Assembly (NCBI GenBank): GCA_017435565.1
Contig: JAFSEU010000017.1
Location: 1 to 64,000 of the forward strand
Source: Oscillospiraceae bacterium
GTDB lineage: Bacteria; Bacillota; Clostridia; Oscillospirales; Ruminococcaceae
Reading direction: 5' to 3'
DNA: 64,000 nucleotides
Shown: piece by piece, positions 18,448 through 26,242 of the stretch
How positions within the stretch are numbered: the stretch's first letter is position 1
Layout of the letters: the number at the start of each line of letters is the position of its first letter
Program-made: the position numbers and the translations under genes
Notes under the pieces: model-generated
Database searches by the model: none
What the model saw: the letters and a program-made list of their open reading frames with translations, nothing else
What the model was told of the DNA's origin: nothing

Positions 18448-19755
18448 TCAAATGTCTTTAGCGTCAATCTCCTGCTGCAAAGCCGCAACCGAGCGCTCAG
18501 CAAGCATCATATATTTCTTTTTCTTATCCCTGATATTCTCATCAAGTGCAGGTAAAATACCCATATTTGCGCCCATAGGCTGAAAATCAACAACGTTTTC
18601 ATTGCTGATATATCCGCAAAGCGCACCAATCATACTGACTTTCGGCATTTCAAGAGGTTCAAGTCCTTTTAATTTGCGTGCCATTGCAATTCCCGCAATA
18701 ATACCCGAAGCGGCTGATTCCATATAGCCTTCAACGCCCGTAATCTGACCGGCAAAATAAATATCGCCGTTATCTCTCATCGAAAAATCAGAATTGAGCA
18801 ATCTCGGAGAATCTATAAACGAATTACGGTGCATAACACCGTAACGGAAAAATTCTGCATTTTCAAGACCGGGTATCATCGAAAACACACGCTTCTGTTC
18901 GCCGAATTTAAGATTGGTCTGAAATCCCACAAGATTGAACATTGTGCCGCTTTCATCCTCACGGCGAAGCTGAACCACCGCATAAGGGCGCTTGCCCGTG
19001 CGCTTGTCAATAAGTCCCACAGGCTTCAAAGGACCAAAACGCATTGTGTCTTCGCCACGCTTTGCCAGCCTTTCAATCGGCATACAGCCTTCATAAACCT
19101 TATATCCATCAGCCTTTTCAAAGCCTTTTAATTCAGCCGTTTGGGCATTTATCAGCTCGTTATAAAAGGCAAGATACTCTTCCTTGTTCATCGGGCAGTT
19201 GATATAATCACTATCGCCTCTGTCATAGCGTGAGGCAAAGAAAACCTTATCCTTATCAAGGCTTTCATAGCTTACTATCGGCGCTGCCGCATCATAAAAG
19301 CTTAAACTGCCATTGCACAGCGTCTTGATATTTTCTGCAAGATTATCAGATGTTAAAGGCCCTGTTGCGATAATCACATCGCCTTCGGGAATTGTATCAA
19401 TCTCTTTGCTGATAAGTTTAATTTTCGGGTTATTCTTTATTCTTTCGGTTACAAGTGCCGAGAATTTTTCTCTATCCACAGCCAGAGCGCCGCCTGCGGC
19501 AACCGCACATTCCTTAGCACAGGGCACTGTAAGCGAGCCTAAGATTTCCATTTCGGTTTTCAAAAGCCCGGCCGCAGAATCAAGCCTTGAAGCCTTGAGC
19601 GAATTTGAACACACAAGCTCAGCAAGATTGACATTTTTGTGTGCGGGCGAAAATTTTTGCGGCTTCATTTCATAAAGCTCAACTTCAAGTCCATATCTTG
19701 CAAGCTGCCATGCCGCCTCACATCCGGCAAGTCCACCGCCTATAACCTTAATCAT
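18448..19755 (-). CDS. trmFO: Folate-dependent tRNA U54 methyltransferase TrmFO
   Basis: TrmFO (435 aa) uses methylenetetrahydrofolate and FADH2 to make ribothymidine-54 in the tRNA T-loop. The FAD-binding GGGLAGCEAAWQLARYG is at residues 6-22, and the family blocks YEMKP, HKNVNLAELVCSNSLKA and GALAVDRE follow. Later blocks FAGQITGVEGYMESAASG and MGANMGILPAL confirm the assignment. The start overlaps the end of topA by 8 bases; topA-trmFO is a conserved Firmicute pair. Confidence 0.97.
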   Translation of the reverse strand: MIKVIGGGLAGCEAAWQLARYGLEVELYEMKPQKFSPAHKNVNLAELVCSNSLKASRLDSAAGLLKTEMEILGSLTVPCAKECAVAAGGALAVDREKFSALVTERIKNNPKIKLISKEIDTIPEGDVIIATGPLTSDNLAENIKTLCNGSLSFYDAAAPIVSYESLDKDKVFFASRYDRGDSDYINCPMNKEEYLAFYNELINAQTAELKGFEKADGYKVYEGCMPIERLAKRGEDTMRFGPLKPVGLIDKRTGKRPYAVVQLRREDESGTMFNLVGFQTNLKFGEQKRVFSMIPGLENAEFFRYGVMHRNSFIDSPRLLNSDFSMRDNGDIYFAGQITGVEGYMESAASGIIAGIAMARKLKGLEPLEMPKVSMIGALCGYISNENVVDFQPMGANMGILPALDENIRDKKKKYMMLAERSVAALQQEIDAKDI

Positions 19756-21835
19756 TGGAATTTAGCGGCCTTTCAAATCCGCATTCGGCTGTTTCGCAAA
19801 TCAGCTTGCCCGATTTGCCGCCCTTCTTGAACAATGTTTTTCCGCATCTGGGGCATTTTTCTGCTGTAGGTGTATACCACGAAAGGAAATTGCATTCGGG
19901 ATAGCCTTCGCAGCCATAAAAGCTTCTGCCCTTCTTGCTCTTTTTCAGAAGCAGCTTTTTGCCGCATACAGGGCACGAGCCTTCTGCCTGGTGAACAATC
20001 TTCTTTGTGAATTTACATTCGGGGAAACCGGGGCACGCAAGGAATTTGCCGAATCTGCCGATTTTTATCACAAGATTCTTTCCGCAAAGCTCGCATTTTT
20101 CATCAGTTTCCTCATCAGGAACCTTTACTCTTACGCCATCAAGATCAGTTTCTGCCTTTTTAAGTGTTTTTTCAAAATCATCATAGAATACCTTGAGCGC
20201 ATCAACCCATTCCATATCGCCGTTTTCTACGCTGTCAAGATCTTTTTCCATCTTGGCGGTAAATTTGGCATCAACAATATGCTTGAAGTGATCCTTCATA
20301 AGCTGAGTTGTCACATCACCCAGTGCTGTGGGCTTCAAAGCCTTGCCTTCACGCTCAACATACATTCTCGAAACGATCGTGCTGATAGTGGGCGCATAGG
20401 TTGAAGGTCTGCCGATGCCGTTTTCTTCCATAGCCTTGACAAGCGAATGCTCGGTATATCTCGGAGGCGGCTGTGTAAAGTGCTGATTGCCACCGATTGA
20501 TTTTACCTTGCATATATCGCCGCTTTCCAATTCGGGCAAAAAGTTCTTTTCCTTTGTTTCGCCGTCAACCGCAGCCTCATAAAGTGCAGTAAAGCCATCG
20601 AATTTCACAGCATATCCGCTTGCTCTGAACAGATACTCACCTGCGTTGATATCAGCCGATGTCGTATTATGAACGGCATTTGCCATCTGGCTTGCGATAA
20701 ATCTTTCCCAGATGAGCTTATAAAGCTTATACTGCTCAGCAGAAAGGCTTGATTTTACACGCTCAGGTGTAAGATCGGGAAGCGAAGGTCTGATAGCCTC
20801 GTGAGCGTCCTGAACATTCTTCTTTGTCTTATAAACACGCCTTGAAGGGGGAAGATACTGCTTTCCGTAGGTTTCGAGAATATATTTCTCCGCAGCCAAA
20901 GCGGCTTCGTCCGATACTCTGAGGCTGTCGGTTCTCATATAGGTGATCAGACCGACTGCGCCCATTCCTTCAACATCAACACCCTCGTAAAGCTCCTGAG
21001 CAATACGCATTGTGCGCTTTACCTGAAAGCCTAAGCGGATTGACGCTTCCTGCTGCAATGTTGATGTAATAAAGGGCGGCGCAGGCGATTTCCTTGCAGT
21101 GCCCTTCTTGACATTGCCGACAATAAACTTTTCGTTTTCAAGCGCGCTTAAAACAGCGTCCGATTCTTCCTTTGACTTAATTTCAAGCTTTTCATTATTC
21201 TTACCGTAGAATTTTGCGTCAAACTGCTTTCTTGATGAAGGTGCTGTGAGCTTTGCCTCAATCGTCCAGTACTCCTCTGAAACAAAATTGTTTCGCTCAA
21301 TTTCTCTGTCAACGACAAGTCTTACAGCAACCGACTGCACTCTTCCGGCTGAAAGGCCTCTTCTGACCTTTTTCCACAAAAACGGACTGAGCTTGTAGCC
21401 TACAATTCTGTCAAGAATACGTCTTGCCTGCTGCGCATTTACAAGATCGATATCAAGCTTTCTGGGGTTTGACATTCCGTTTTTGATACCACTCTGAGTA
21501 ATCTCATTGAAGGTAACACGGTTGTCATCGTCAAGATCAAGATCAAGAATCTGCGCAATGTGCCACGAAATTGCCTCACCTTCACGGTCAGGGTCAGTTG
21601 CGAGATAAACCTTGTCACACTTTTTGGCGTATGATTTGAGCTCCTTGATAACATCCTCCTTGCCGGGCATATCAACATACTTCGGCTCAAAGTTTTTCTT
21701 GAAATCAATACTCATTTTTGATTTGGGAAGGTCACGAATATGACCCTTTGAGGATACAACCTCATAGCCGCTGCCAAGATATTTCTTTATCGTCTTCACC
21801 TTGGTAGGCGACTCAACTATAATCAAATCAGACAT
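19748..21835 (-). CDS. topA: DNA topoisomerase I
   Basis: TopA (695 aa) relaxes negative supercoils. The Toprim domain starts MSDLIIVESPTKVKTIKKYL, with acidic residues in YLATDPDREGEAISWH. The active-site tyrosine is in GLITYMRTDSLRVS, and DAHEAIRPS follows. The C-terminal 120 aa contain three Cys4 zinc ribbons (CELCGKNL, CPVCGKKL, CPRCGKTL) that bind single-stranded DNA. The ATG at 21835 follows SD GGAGGACAAA. It is 28 bases after dprA and overlaps trmFO, consistent with the dprA-topA-trmFO operon of Firmicutes. Confidence 0.98.
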   Translation of the reverse strand: MSDLIIVESPTKVKTIKKYLGSGYEVVSSKGHIRDLPKSKMSIDFKKNFEPKYVDMPGKEDVIKELKSYAKKCDKVYLATDPDREGEAISWHIAQILDLDLDDDNRVTFNEITQSGIKNGMSNPRKLDIDLVNAQQARRILDRIVGYKLSPFLWKKVRRGLSAGRVQSVAVRLVVDREIERNNFVSEEYWTIEAKLTAPSSRKQFDAKFYGKNNEKLEIKSKEESDAVLSALENEKFIVGNVKKGTARKSPAPPFITSTLQQEASIRLGFQVKRTMRIAQELYEGVDVEGMGAVGLITYMRTDSLRVSDEAALAAEKYILETYGKQYLPPSRRVYKTKKNVQDAHEAIRPSLPDLTPERVKSSLSAEQYKLYKLIWERFIASQMANAVHNTTSADINAGEYLFRASGYAVKFDGFTALYEAAVDGETKEKNFLPELESGDICKVKSIGGNQHFTQPPPRYTEHSLVKAMEENGIGRPSTYAPTISTIVSRMYVEREGKALKPTALGDVTTQLMKDHFKHIVDAKFTAKMEKDLDSVENGDMEWVDALKVFYDDFEKTLKKAETDLDGVRVKVPDEETDEKCELCGKNLVIKIGRFGKFLACPGFPECKFTKKIVHQAEGSCPVCGKKLLLKKSKKGRSFYGCEGYPECNFLSWYTPTAEKCPRCGKTLFKKGGKSGKLICETAECGFERPLNSND

Positions 21836-21863
21836 TTTGTCCTCCGTATTTTCTATTATTAAA

Positions 21864-23060
21864 TTATTCTGCAATGCCGTAAACATTGCCCGCCTTGCTT
21901 TCAACAAGGCCTGCAATTTCAAGCTCTGTCAGAAGCAGAAACAGCCTTGCCATTTCAATACCTGTTTCAAAGCCAAGCTCATCAACAAGCATATCGCGCT
22001 TTTTAAGAAGCGTCACTATCGCTTTTGATGCTTCATCAAGTCCGTCAATATCAGACATATCGCCATCAACAGAATTCTTGTCTTCTATCTTGCCGCCGAT
22101 ATCCTCAGAAACAGACGCACCCGTGCTTTCAGCCTGTTCATCGTTTGAATCAGGAACATTGTTCAACGGTATCTTACTCAAATCCATCACCGAATATTCC
22201 TCTAAAATATCGGTATAGGAAAACGCAGCTATCGCTCCGTTCTTCAAAAGCCTGATATTTCCGCCGTATGATTTGTCGAAAATATCGTGGGGCGGAATAC
22301 AGAACACATCACGCCCTTGCTCGGCGGCAAGATTTGCCGTAACAAGCGAGCCGCTGTTTTCGCCTGCCTCAATAACGACCGTACCGCTGCACAAGCCCGA
22401 AATAATTCTGTTCCTGTGTGGAAAACACCATGCCTCCGGCAGTGACTGCGGTATAAATTCGCTGATGATAAGACCGCGTTTTATAAAATTTTCTCTGAAA
22501 TTAAAGTTTTCCTTCGGGTAAGGATAATCAAGTCCGCATCCGATTACGGCAATGGAATATCCGCCCGATTTCAGTGCCGAGGTATGCGCTACCGAATCAA
22601 TCCCCAATGCAAAGCCGCTTACAATAACGTACTTATTCTCAACAAGCGACCTGCAAAAGCTTTTTGCAACATCAACACTGTACGCCGACGGCTTTCTCGT
22701 TCCCACCACCGCAATTTTTCTCTCTGCCGACAAAAGCTCGGTTCTGCCGTAGCAATAAAGCACAATCGGCGGATTATATATCTGGCAAAGAGCTTGCGGA
22801 TAAAGCTCATCATAGTAGGCTATAATTTCGTAACCCTTAGATCGGCAATGCTCAATTATTTTATAAGCCTGCGAAAGCTCAGTTTCCTTCAGGCGTTTTT
22901 GCTCCTTTGAATCAAAACCCTCAAGGGTACCGATACAAAACGCTTTATAAACATTCTCACAGCCGCCGTATTCATCAATAATCTGCCAGATTTTCTGCTT
23001 GCACGAGCGAAGCGCCATGGACAGCCACACGTCATAAACAATCTTTTCGTTATAAAGCAT
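21864..23060 (-). CDS. dprA: DNA-processing protein DprA
   Basis: DprA (about 398 aa) loads RecA on incoming single-stranded DNA during transformation. It has a short SAM-like N-terminal region, then a Rossmann domain with AVVGTRKPSAYS, VSGFALGIDSVAH, GCGLDYPYPKEN, FPHRNRIISGL, EAGENSGSLVTA and AAEQGRDVFCIP. The C-terminal winged-helix-like segment (from VTLLKKRDMLVDELGFETG) is preceded by an acidic Ser-rich linker of about 60 aa. I chose ATG 23060, which overlaps the stop of the methyltransferase gene; the longer frame lies inside that gene. Confidence 0.95.
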   Translation of the reverse strand: MLYNEKIVYDVWLSMALRSCKQKIWQIIDEYGGCENVYKAFCIGTLEGFDSKEQKRLKETELSQAYKIIEHCRSKGYEIIAYYDELYPQALCQIYNPPIVLYCYGRTELLSAERKIAVVGTRKPSAYSVDVAKSFCRSLVENKYVIVSGFALGIDSVAHTSALKSGGYSIAVIGCGLDYPYPKENFNFRENFIKRGLIISEFIPQSLPEAWCFPHRNRIISGLCSGTVVIEAGENSGSLVTANLAAEQGRDVFCIPPHDIFDKSYGGNIRLLKNGAIAAFSYTDILEEYSVMDLSKIPLNNVPDSNDEQAESTGASVSEDIGGKIEDKNSVDGDMSDIDGLDEASKAIVTLLKKRDMLVDELGFETGIEMARLFLLLTELEIAGLVESKAGNVYGIAE

Positions 23061-23859
23061 TATGCCCGTCCTTTCCGCACAGTTCCCACAACATAATACC
23101 TGCAGCCATTGCAGCATTGAGAGATTCAATCGTCCCGTTCATACGAATCGTCACCGAATCGTCGCATTTTTCGATAATATCCGGCGAGAGCCCGTTTCCC
23201 TCATTACCGATAAGCACACAGGCTTTTTGCGGAAACTCAAAGGTCGAAACGTTTGTTGCGCGACTATCGGGTACTGCGGCATATGTATAAATCCCATTTT
23301 CCTTCATTGTTTCAAGCATCAGACCGGGATTTTTGTCAACAACAAAATTCACCCTGAAAATTGAGCCCATTGTAGCCCGTACAGTCTTGGGCGAATAAAC
23401 ATCACAGCAATTTGAAAGAATCATCCCGTCTACGCCGAGTGCGTCGGCTGTTCTCATAATCATACCAAGGTTGCCGTTATCCTGAATATCGCACAGCATC
23501 AGATATTTTCCGCTTTTTTTTGAAAAATCAATATGATTATCTATCATTGCACAGACAGCAAAAACGCCCTGCGGAGTCTGCGTCTGCGAAATTTTTTCGC
23601 AAAGCTGCTGCGGAATTTCAAAAACGGGAATATTATCAAAGTCAAACTCAGACAGCTCGGAAAGAGCCTTTTGGGTTGCAAGAACATACTCGATTGCGGC
23701 GCCGTTTTTAACAGCGTCTGCAACAAGCCTTATTCCTTCCAACACAAAAAGCCCCTCACAGATTCGCTGTTTTTTTGCTTTTGCCAAAGCGCAAAACTGC
23801 TTGATTCGGGGATTGTCCTTTGATTGAATTGTGCCTGCACACTTAAAACCGTTGCTCAT
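23050..23859 (-). CDS. TrmH/SpoU family RNA 2'-O-methyltransferase
   Basis: A 269-aa SPOUT methyltransferase. The N-terminal L30e-like substrate domain (residues 12-100) starts IQSKDNPRIKQFCAL. The SpoU catalytic domain has DIQDNGNLGMIMRTADALGV (motif 1 with Asn and Arg), VLIGNEGNGLSPDII (motif 2) and IRMNGTIESLNAAMAAGI (motif 3), forming the knotted SAM site. The RNA target, 23S rRNA or tRNA, cannot be fixed from sequence. It precedes dprA with an 11-base overlap and begins the downstream housekeeping run. Confidence 0.92.
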   Translation of the reverse strand: MSNGFKCAGTIQSKDNPRIKQFCALAKAKKQRICEGLFVLEGIRLVADAVKNGAAIEYVLATQKALSELSEFDFDNIPVFEIPQQLCEKISQTQTPQGVFAVCAMIDNHIDFSKKSGKYLMLCDIQDNGNLGMIMRTADALGVDGMILSNCCDVYSPKTVRATMGSIFRVNFVVDKNPGLMLETMKENGIYTYAAVPDSRATNVSTFEFPQKACVLIGNEGNGLSPDIIEKCDDSVTIRMNGTIESLNAAMAAGIMLWELCGKDGHNAL

Positions 23860-23952
23860 CTCTTTATAAAAATCGGGTTGTTTGTTTAAGCTTTTTGCTG
23901 TGATTACACCCTTTGCCTTTCGTCGATAAAAAACATTGGAAAAAAGCGTTTA

Positions 23953-23980
23953 TGCCTTCTCGACAAAAATCGAAAAGGCA
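23953..23980 (-). terminator. Terminator of the infC-rpmI-rplT operon
   Basis: TGCCTT and AAGGCA arms with an inner TCGA/TCGA pairing and a G-U wobble give a stem of 11 bp with a loop of 6. It lies 13 bases after the rplT stop; the T-run on the minus strand starts 7 bases later. On the plus strand TTTTT follows directly. Confidence 0.7.
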
Positions 23981-23993
23981 TTTTTAAGCATAA

Positions 23994-24350
23994 TTATTTG
24001 AGAGCTGCCTTAGCCTGCTCTGCGATTGCAGCAAAGCCTGCAGCGTCTGTAATAGCGATTTCGGAAAGCATCTTTCTGTTGAGAGTGATGCCTGCCTTCT
24101 TCACGCCGTTCATAAATGTAGAGTAGTTCATACCGTTGATTTTAGCAGCAGCAGAGATTCTTGTAATCCAAAGTCTTCTGAAATCTCTCTTCTTGTGCTT
24201 ACGTCCGATATATGCATAATTGCCGCTCTTCATAACAGCCTGCTTGGCCATCTTGAAGTGCTTGCTCTTGGAGCCCCAATAGCCCTTAGCTTGCTTTAAG
24301 ATTTTATTTCTTCTCTTTTTGGTCATCATTGCGCCCTTAATACGAGCCAT
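23994..24350 (-). CDS. rplT: 50S ribosomal protein L20
   Basis: L20 (118 aa) is an early 23S rRNA-binding protein. It starts [19 protein letters not shown], followed by [18 protein letters not shown] and the conserved [20 protein letters not shown]. The length is that of the family. It is the last gene of infC-rpmI-rplT. In Bacillus L20 represses this operon through the leader RNA, so the same feedback is likely here. Confidence 0.98.
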   Translation of the reverse strand: MARIKGAMMTKKRRNKILKQAKGYWGSKSKHFKMAKQAVMKSGNYAYIGRKHKKRDFRRLWITRISAAAKINGMNYSTFMNGVKKAGITLNRKMLSEIAITDAAGFAAIAEQAKAALK

Positions 24351-24379
24351 AATGTATTACCTCCTTTATGTTTAGTCGA

Positions 24380-24583
24380 TTATTTGTAAGGAATAAGCTT
24401 CTTTACTGTGGGCGCATTTGCGTCACCCGCAAAGCCTGCAACTCTTGCAATTCTCTTGCGCTTAGTGTCCTTCTGTGTAAGTCTGTGTCTTTTGTTTGTG
24501 TGCTGGTACTTAACTTTGCCGTTCTTTGTAACGATAAAGCGCTTCTTAGCACCGGAATGAGACTTTACCTTAACCTTAGCCAT
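24380..24583 (-). CDS. rpmI: 50S ribosomal protein L35
   Basis: L35 (67 aa) is a small basic protein with the family sequence MAKVKVKSHSGAKKRFIVT at the N-terminus and KRHRLTQKDTKRKRI in the middle. It lies 12 bases after infC and 29 bases before rplT, the standard order. Confidence 0.97.
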   Translation of the reverse strand: MAKVKVKSHSGAKKRFIVTKNGKVKYQHTNKRHRLTQKDTKRKRIARVAGFAGDANAPTVKKLIPYK

Positions 24584-24595
24584 TATTATTCCTCC

Positions 24596-25132
24596 TTAGT
24601 TTTTATTGTTTTTCGGGACAACAAACATTACTATGCTGCGTCCTTCCATTTTGGCGGGCTTATCTACCGTACCTGCTTCAGCGCAGGCTTCTTTAAAACG
24701 CTCAAGCAGCTCCTCTCCCAGGTGGGGATGAGCAATTGCACGCTTGCGGAACCTTACGGAAACCTTGATTTTGTCGCCGGACTTCAAAAACTTGATAGCC
24801 TGATTGACCTTTGTGTTGAAATCGTTGGTATCAATGGTCGAAAACATTCTGATTTCCTTAACCTCGACAACCTTCTGATTCTTCCTGGCTTCCTTTTCAC
24901 GCTTTGCTTTTTCAAAGCAGAATTTGCCGTAGTCCATAATCTTACATACAGGCGGTGTCGCCATAGGTGCAATCTTGACAAGGTCAAGATCCTTTTCCTC
25001 TGCAAGGTTCAGAGCCTCCGCTGCCGACATAATGCCGAGCTGTTCTCCGTCGGGACCTACAACACGCAATTCCTTGTCGTGAATTTCTTCGTTAATCTGA
25101 AGCTCCTTGTTGCTGTCTTTTACGTTGCTTAT
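24596..25132 (-). CDS. infC: Translation initiation factor IF-3, probable ATA start
   Basis: IF-3 (178 aa) proofreads initiator tRNA and start codons on the 30S subunit. The N-domain ends in PPVCKIMDYGKFCFEKAKRE and the C-domain has RMFSTIDTNDFNTKVNQA and GDKIKVSVRFRKR. Without the upstream residues LQINEEIHDKEL the N-domain would be truncated. These residues are encoded in frame, and the only well-placed initiation codon is ATA at 25130-25132, nine bases after SD GGAGG (25142-25146). There is no in-frame ATG or GTG there. IF-3 genes are known for non-AUG starts that allow IF-3 to repress itself; the TTG at 25069 would lose this region. Confidence 0.9.
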   Translation of the reverse strand: MSNVKDSNKELQINEEIHDKELRVVGPDGEQLGIMSAAEALNLAEEKDLDLVKIAPMATPPVCKIMDYGKFCFEKAKREKEARKNQKVVEVKEIRMFSTIDTNDFNTKVNQAIKFLKSGDKIKVSVRFRKRAIAHPHLGEELLERFKEACAEAGTVDKPAKMEGRSIVMFVVPKNNKN

Positions 25133-25146
25133 GTCAAAGCACCTCC

Positions 25147-25315
25147 GGTTGATAAATTTCGGCCTGATTTAGCCGTAAATGCCAAAACGGGTGCAGAACA
25201 TACATTCCGCACCCGTACAAAACAACATAATTATCATTTTGAAAAAGGTATTAACCGTTGCCAGTCAAAAAAGCCGCGACGGTGAGAACGGAACTGTTCT
25301 GCTTTGTTTTACCTG
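25147..25315 (-). promoter_or_regulatory. infC operon leader, L20-leader-like
   Basis: The transcript begins near 25313 and has about 180 bases before infC. It contains GTTCTCACC and ACTGGCAACGGTTAATACC segments, which I associate with Firmicute L20 leaders, followed by a terminator-like hairpin with 8-bp ACGGGTGC/GCACCCGT arms (25187-25216) and a short T-run. This fits control by L20 binding and premature termination. The match to the leader family is from memory and not computed. Confidence 0.6.
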
Positions 25316-25319
25316 ATAT

Positions 25320-25348
25320 AGTATAACCCCGATTTTTCTTTTTGTCAA
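25320..25348 (-). promoter_or_regulatory. Promoter of infC-rpmI-rplT
   Basis: Minus-strand -35 TTGACA (25343-25348), 17-bp spacer and -10 TATACT (25320-25325). Confidence 0.85.
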
Positions 25349-25366
25349 GCACTTTTTGCAAAAAAA

Positions 25367-25837
25367 TCAAATTTTTACTGTCTGCGGCATAAGCTCGAGC
25401 TCATTTTCAAGCTTTTTGAGCATTTTGTTTAAATATTCAAGCTTGAAAATCGTCTGCGGCGACATAAAATGCTCGGCAAGCTCAGCCTCTTTGTGGGCAA
25501 GCTCTGCGTCGCTGTGAAGAATGCAGAAAAACTCCTTGAGAACATTATGCCTTTTAAGAAGATAAGCACCCTTGCACCTTCCCTTTTCCGTCAGATAAAC
25601 CGAGCCGTACCTTTCGCACGAAACCAGTCCTGTTCCCACAAGCCTCGACACCGCCTTTGTAGCCGACGGCACTGCTACATTAAGCCTTTTTGCAAGCTCG
25701 CTGACCTTCACCCTTTTTCCTTCCGCAATACACATTCTGTATATCATCTCAAGATAATCTTCCTGAGACGAGGTTATTTCATCTCCGCTGCGTTCCCGTT
25801 CAAAATAGCTCCTTGCAGTAAAAAAATCCTCCGCCAT
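25367..25837 (-). CDS. MntR/DtxR family metal-dependent regulator
   Basis: A protein of about 156 aa with a winged helix (ITSSQEDYLEMIYRMC then VKVSELAKRLNVAVPSATKAV), a wing (GLVSCERYGSVYLTEKG) and a dimerisation helix region (RHNVLKEFF) as in MntR and DtxR. The C-terminal SH3 domain is absent, as in MntR. The metal ligands are only partly recognisable. It is divergent from feoAB, so control of iron uptake is the natural reading. The start at ATG 25837 is chosen over a GTG at 25894, which has no SD and would lie at the promoter. Confidence 0.82.
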   Translation of the reverse strand: MAEDFFTARSYFERERSGDEITSSQEDYLEMIYRMCIAEGKRVKVSELAKRLNVAVPSATKAVSRLVGTGLVSCERYGSVYLTEKGRCKGAYLLKRHNVLKEFFCILHSDAELAHKEAELAEHFMSPQTIFKLEYLNKMLKKLENELELMPQTVKI

Positions 25838-25898
25838 GCAATCATTCGTCCCTTCGTGATAATATTTTTCAGCCAAAGCACCTTTGGCGCACACTCAT

Positions 25899-25932
25899 AT
25901 TATATCAGTAACCGTATGACGGATTTTGTCAT
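25899..25932. promoter_or_regulatory. Regulator/feoA intergenic operator candidate
   Basis: An inverted repeat ATGAC-7-GTCAT (25916-25932) lies where the -35 of the regulator promoter should be. The regulator's -10 TATAAT is at 25899-25904 on the minus strand with no good -35. A metal-dependent regulator is encoded on one side and feoA on the other, so the repeat is a plausible binding site. Confidence 0.45.
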
Positions 25933-25985
25933 ATATTAGCTTTGGGAAACATTTTACATTGCTGTGAAAGGAGATGTCATAAAAT

Positions 25986-26240
25986 ATGGAACACCCGGAT
26001 ATAATCAGGCTCTGCGACCTTGATTTCGGGGCAACAGGCGAAATAACAAAGGTCTGCATTGACGAAGAAAAAAGCAAACGTATAACACAGCTGGGAATTA
26101 TCAAGGGTAGTACAATACAAAAAATGCTGTGCAGCCCCTTTAAAGACCCGTGCGCATATTTCGTGCACGGAAGCCTTATTGCACTAAGAAATCACGACGC
26201 ACATAATATTTTTGTGCGCAAACTTACAAATGGAGAATGA
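25986..26240 (+). CDS. feoA: Ferrous iron transport protein A
   Basis: FeoA (84 aa) is a small cytosolic SH3-like protein needed for FeoB function. The family pattern is visible in GATGEITKVC, ITQLGIIKGSTIQ and GSLIALRNHDAHNIFV. A strong SD AAAGGAG precedes the ATG. It overlaps feoB, and the pair is divergent from the metal-dependent regulator gene. Confidence 0.93.
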   Translation: MEHPDIIRLCDLDFGATGEITKVCIDEEKSKRITQLGIIKGSTIQKMLCSPFKDPCAYFVHGSLIALRNHDAHNIFVRKLTNGE

Positions 26241-26242
26241 AT

